Below are positions 6,701 to 7,152 of a DNA stretch of 7,152 bases, piece by piece. Every line of letters begins with the position of its first letter. Within the stretch, counting starts at the first letter, position 1. Source of the stretch: Campylobacterota bacterium. GTDB lineage: Bacteria; Campylobacterota; Campylobacteria; Campylobacterales; Sulfurospirillaceae. The notes beneath the pieces are model-generated. The model ran no database searches. It saw only the letters and a list, made by a program, of their open reading frames with translations, and was not told the origin of the DNA. Position numbers and translations under genes: made by a program. The DNA lies in contig RZYK01000099.1 of assembly GCA_009930355.1 (NCBI GenBank), forward strand, positions 1 to 7,152, read 5' to 3'.

Positions 6701-7088
6701 CCCTTATCAAAAAAGGCGTGATTATAACCAAAGCCTCAAACTCTATTACGACCGAAAAACCGAATCGGTGCATATTCTTATGCTCTTTTTCGAAAAGCTT
6801 TTGGAAGAGGGATGGATAAAATGTGAGAAGTTTGTCAATGACTATTTCTCTTTAGAGTATGACAAGTTCAAAAAACTCTATGGCTTGGAAGACAGAGTCA
6901 TCAAACTCCCATTAACGCCTGCTCGCTATAAAGAGATTATTTCAAATCTCAATACAGAACAAAAAGCCATTCTCGAAGATCACTCTCATCAAGCCATTAT
7001 GGTTATAGCAGGTCCTGGAAGCGGTAAAACCAAAACCTTGGTGCATAAAATAGCTATAATACCCCAAGAAAAACAAACAATTTTTTAG
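3780..7088 (+). CDS. Exonuclease-RecQ helicase fusion with a truncated C-terminal UvrD/Rep helicase domain
   Basis: The product is 1102 aa. Residues 9-130 resemble a DnaQ-like 3'-5' exonuclease: FIDLEVT with Asp13 and Glu15, GHNFMDHD (58-65), and a third motif spread over HKLEKPYK (100-107) and FGDSVAT (117-123). Residues 270-610 are a RecQ-type SF2 core: LPTGGGKT Walker A (290-297), DEAH (395-398), the aromatic-rich loop CFSSWGHDFR (399-408), LTATA (436-440), ATTAFGMGIDKP (570-581) and YLQESGRGGR (598-607). A winged-helix-like part follows (about 655-790); no cysteine-rich zinc site is evident. At 1057-1087 a UvrD/Rep SF1 domain begins: LNTEQKAI, then AGPGSGKT Walker A (1077-1084). The frame ends about ten residues later, so nearly all the SF1 domain is missing. 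The start lies two bases after the abiEii stop with a poor Shine-Dalgarno, implying coupled translation; ATG at 3789 is an alternative. The nuclease and RecQ parts could still work. I infer a defence or DNA-processing role from the context. Confidence 0.88.
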   Translation: MQSMSSSSIVFIDLEVTKHTQTIASIGAYIDEENGFEGQSLHELIRLCVQKTPSYVCGHNFMDHDKHYLENSTFNALLQRLKILDTLYLSLLLFPDKVTHKLEKPYKIEAHIANSPFGDSVATKELLTLLVERFYSLDESLKQALYLLLNTHAIYAPFFEYIAYQSSEISLYEHFKSLIQCEKKVFEAITAEYPVELALVLSYLSTQKRYSPSYLLLQKFPKFAWVIKQITYNIDTIDLDAFALNEFGIPGFRDFESRDANVDLFAQESRISQRDIIEATMRDESILAILPTGGGKTFTFQMPALIKAHAYKSLTVVISPLQALMKNHVESFTEKNQNFKIAAISGYLSPIERINTLAEVENGIIDILYLAPEALRSNSIFTALKRRLIERFVIDEAHCFSSWGHDFRHDYKYIARFIQDLQNESAFQSSIPISCLTATAKQEVLDDIQRYFQKHLGMTLSPFLASAKRTNLFYRAIKVDDQKEKYEKLVQEIIALGNVPTIIYIPQNARACKELCESLLKEPRIIEMGLVIEPFYSKIDDEIDSGKRTGRSKGEILEDFIHDKIDIVIATTAFGMGIDKPNIQAVIHYETSDSLEAYLQESGRGGRSDSIQAQCIIFFSNEDFDKLFMQQNRTKVEYEEIVKILKELKREKRDPVVLTLKQLAEKIGQDTEDSAKDYDTMIKTALLELEEADIIERKRNYTKIFATALQESNGNRMEHVHNVLDPHKEELLEIYDEMIRVMSALIGRSKVDPITTDDLADQIGLSRNHLYRVLHELAKKELITMGNDISATISRSVLKELKKHFAMENKVLAYLEQLPAFQKDFNVRDINQDNDEKTNHVKTAKKILQSFSHLATLTKQEFKIRFHKDVCRFSTQNLVLLKKTVEKRQYVCEKMIALLLEPVQTTGAEEIEFSSVNLKTKLDSLMKGSFSLETFHHSLVYLHEMLKDFKLRKGRLIYYQALQIHKQERLNENTPYQKRRDYNQSLKLYYDRKTESVHILMLFFEKLLEEGWIKCEKFVNDYFSLEYDKFKKLYGLEDRVIKLPLTPARYKEIISNLNTEQKAILEDHSHQAIMVIAGPGSGKTKTLVHKIAIIPQEKQTIF
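7045..7060. other. Probable rearrangement junction that truncates the UvrD domain
   Basis: Up to about 7052 the frame reads as a normal UvrD start (AGPGSGKT then TLVHKIA). From there it becomes IIPQEKQTIF and stops. Neither other + frame continues as UvrD: one stops at once, and the other gives 20-odd asparagine-, phenylalanine- and lysine-rich residues without the motif Ia (LTF-type) expected next. A simple frameshift therefore does not explain the end. The shift coincides with ATAAAATAGC and TATAAT, which look like promoter DNA. I infer a deletion or insertion boundary here, with exact position uncertain by several bases. Confidence 0.45.
7055..7060 (+). promoter_or_regulatory. Candidate -10 box (TATAAT) after the truncation junction
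   Basis: A consensus TATAAT follows ATAAAATAGC just where helicase similarity is lost. It would start a transcript near 7067 with a leader of roughly 70 bases to the next gene. It lies inside the last codons of the truncated helicase, which suggests that sequence is really the next gene's upstream region. Confidence 0.35.
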
Positions 7089-7108
7089 AAAGTTTTATTC
7101 TCTTTGAG

Positions 7109-7114
7109 TAAAAT
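7109..7114 (+). promoter_or_regulatory. Candidate -10 box (TAAAAT) for the downstream gene
   Basis: TAAAAT in the spacer would start a transcript near 7121, leaving a short leader that contains the AGGGG Shine-Dalgarno. TATAAA at 7120-7125 is another box but would start transcription within the Shine-Dalgarno. One of these, or the box at 7055-7060, probably drives the gene at 7140. Confidence 0.3.
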
Positions 7115-7139
7115 TTGATTATAAAGAATAGGGGAAATA

Positions 7140-7152
7140 ATGAGTAGAAAAA
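7140..7152 (+). CDS. Start of a downstream gene (partial)
   Basis: ATG AGT AGA AAA encodes MSRK before the window ends. AGGGG (7130-7134) lies five bases upstream, a good Shine-Dalgarno, and promoter-like boxes precede it. The product cannot be identified from four codons. The 51 bases between the helicase stop and this start hold only AT-rich promoter-like sequence, with no convincing terminator. Confidence 0.55.

Noticed and set aside
7066..7095. Rho-independent terminator around the AAAAAC...TTTTTT stretch
   Set aside because: The arms are only A and T with no G+C stem, so no stable hairpin is supported.
7051..7111. Frameshift as the reason for the short helicase
   Set aside because: The other + frames after 7050 stop quickly and show no UvrD motif Ia, so adding or removing one or two bases would not restore the domain.
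1..7152. CRISPR array, tRNA/rRNA genes, insertion sequence ends or att-type direct repeats
   Set aside because: No regularly spaced repeats, no cloverleaf-like sequence, no transposase motifs and no convincing pair of direct repeats were seen on reading through.

Overview
The low G+C, the short AT-rich spacers and the promoter style (TATAAT/TAAAAT boxes without clear -35 elements) suggest a Campylobacterota-type host such as Sulfurospirillum, Sulfurimonas or Arcobacter. This is an inference from composition and protein flavour, since no taxonomic marker gene is present. The window is defence or mobile-island DNA, densely packed on the + strand, with no gene-free stretch over 300 bases.

Left module (1-2168, very AT-rich). 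It begins with the last codons of an unidentified gene and a 195-aa protein of unknown function. A tight two-gene operon follows. The first gene encodes a stand-alone ThsB-type TIR-like protein (133 aa, intact W-x3-E catalytic Glu84). The second encodes a bacterial caspase-like (peptidase C14) protein (325 aa, His83/Cys129 dyad) with an extra C-terminal domain. Stop and start overlap as TAATG. This matches the TIR plus caspase architecture described as type IV Thoeris: on phage infection the TIR enzyme makes a cyclic ADP-ribose-type signal from NAD+, and the signal switches on the protease, which destroys host proteins and stops phage replication. A perfect 8-bp inverted repeat (755-777) sits directly before the TIR gene, at its likely promoter and Shine-Dalgarno sequence.

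Right module (about 2200-7088, higher G+C). An AbiEi antitoxin/repressor gene and an AbiEii nucleotidyltransferase toxin gene overlap by 8 bp, as in type IV toxin-antitoxin systems. Two bases after the toxin stop, a large helicase gene begins. Its product has a DnaQ-like exonuclease domain, a complete RecQ-type SF2 helicase core, winged-helix-like regions and the start of a UvrD/Rep SF1 helicase domain. The SF1 domain ends about ten residues after its Walker A motif, in sequence that does not look like UvrD in any + frame, so the 3' end appears truncated at a rearrangement or island boundary.

Right edge (about 7050-7152). Promoter-like sequence, a Shine-Dalgarno and the first codons of another gene follow the junction, probably the resumption of different DNA. 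Overall the window shows two separate defence modules of different base composition placed side by side: a TIR-caspase abortive-infection pair, and an AbiE toxin-antitoxin pair coupled to a damaged exonuclease-RecQ-UvrD helicase.
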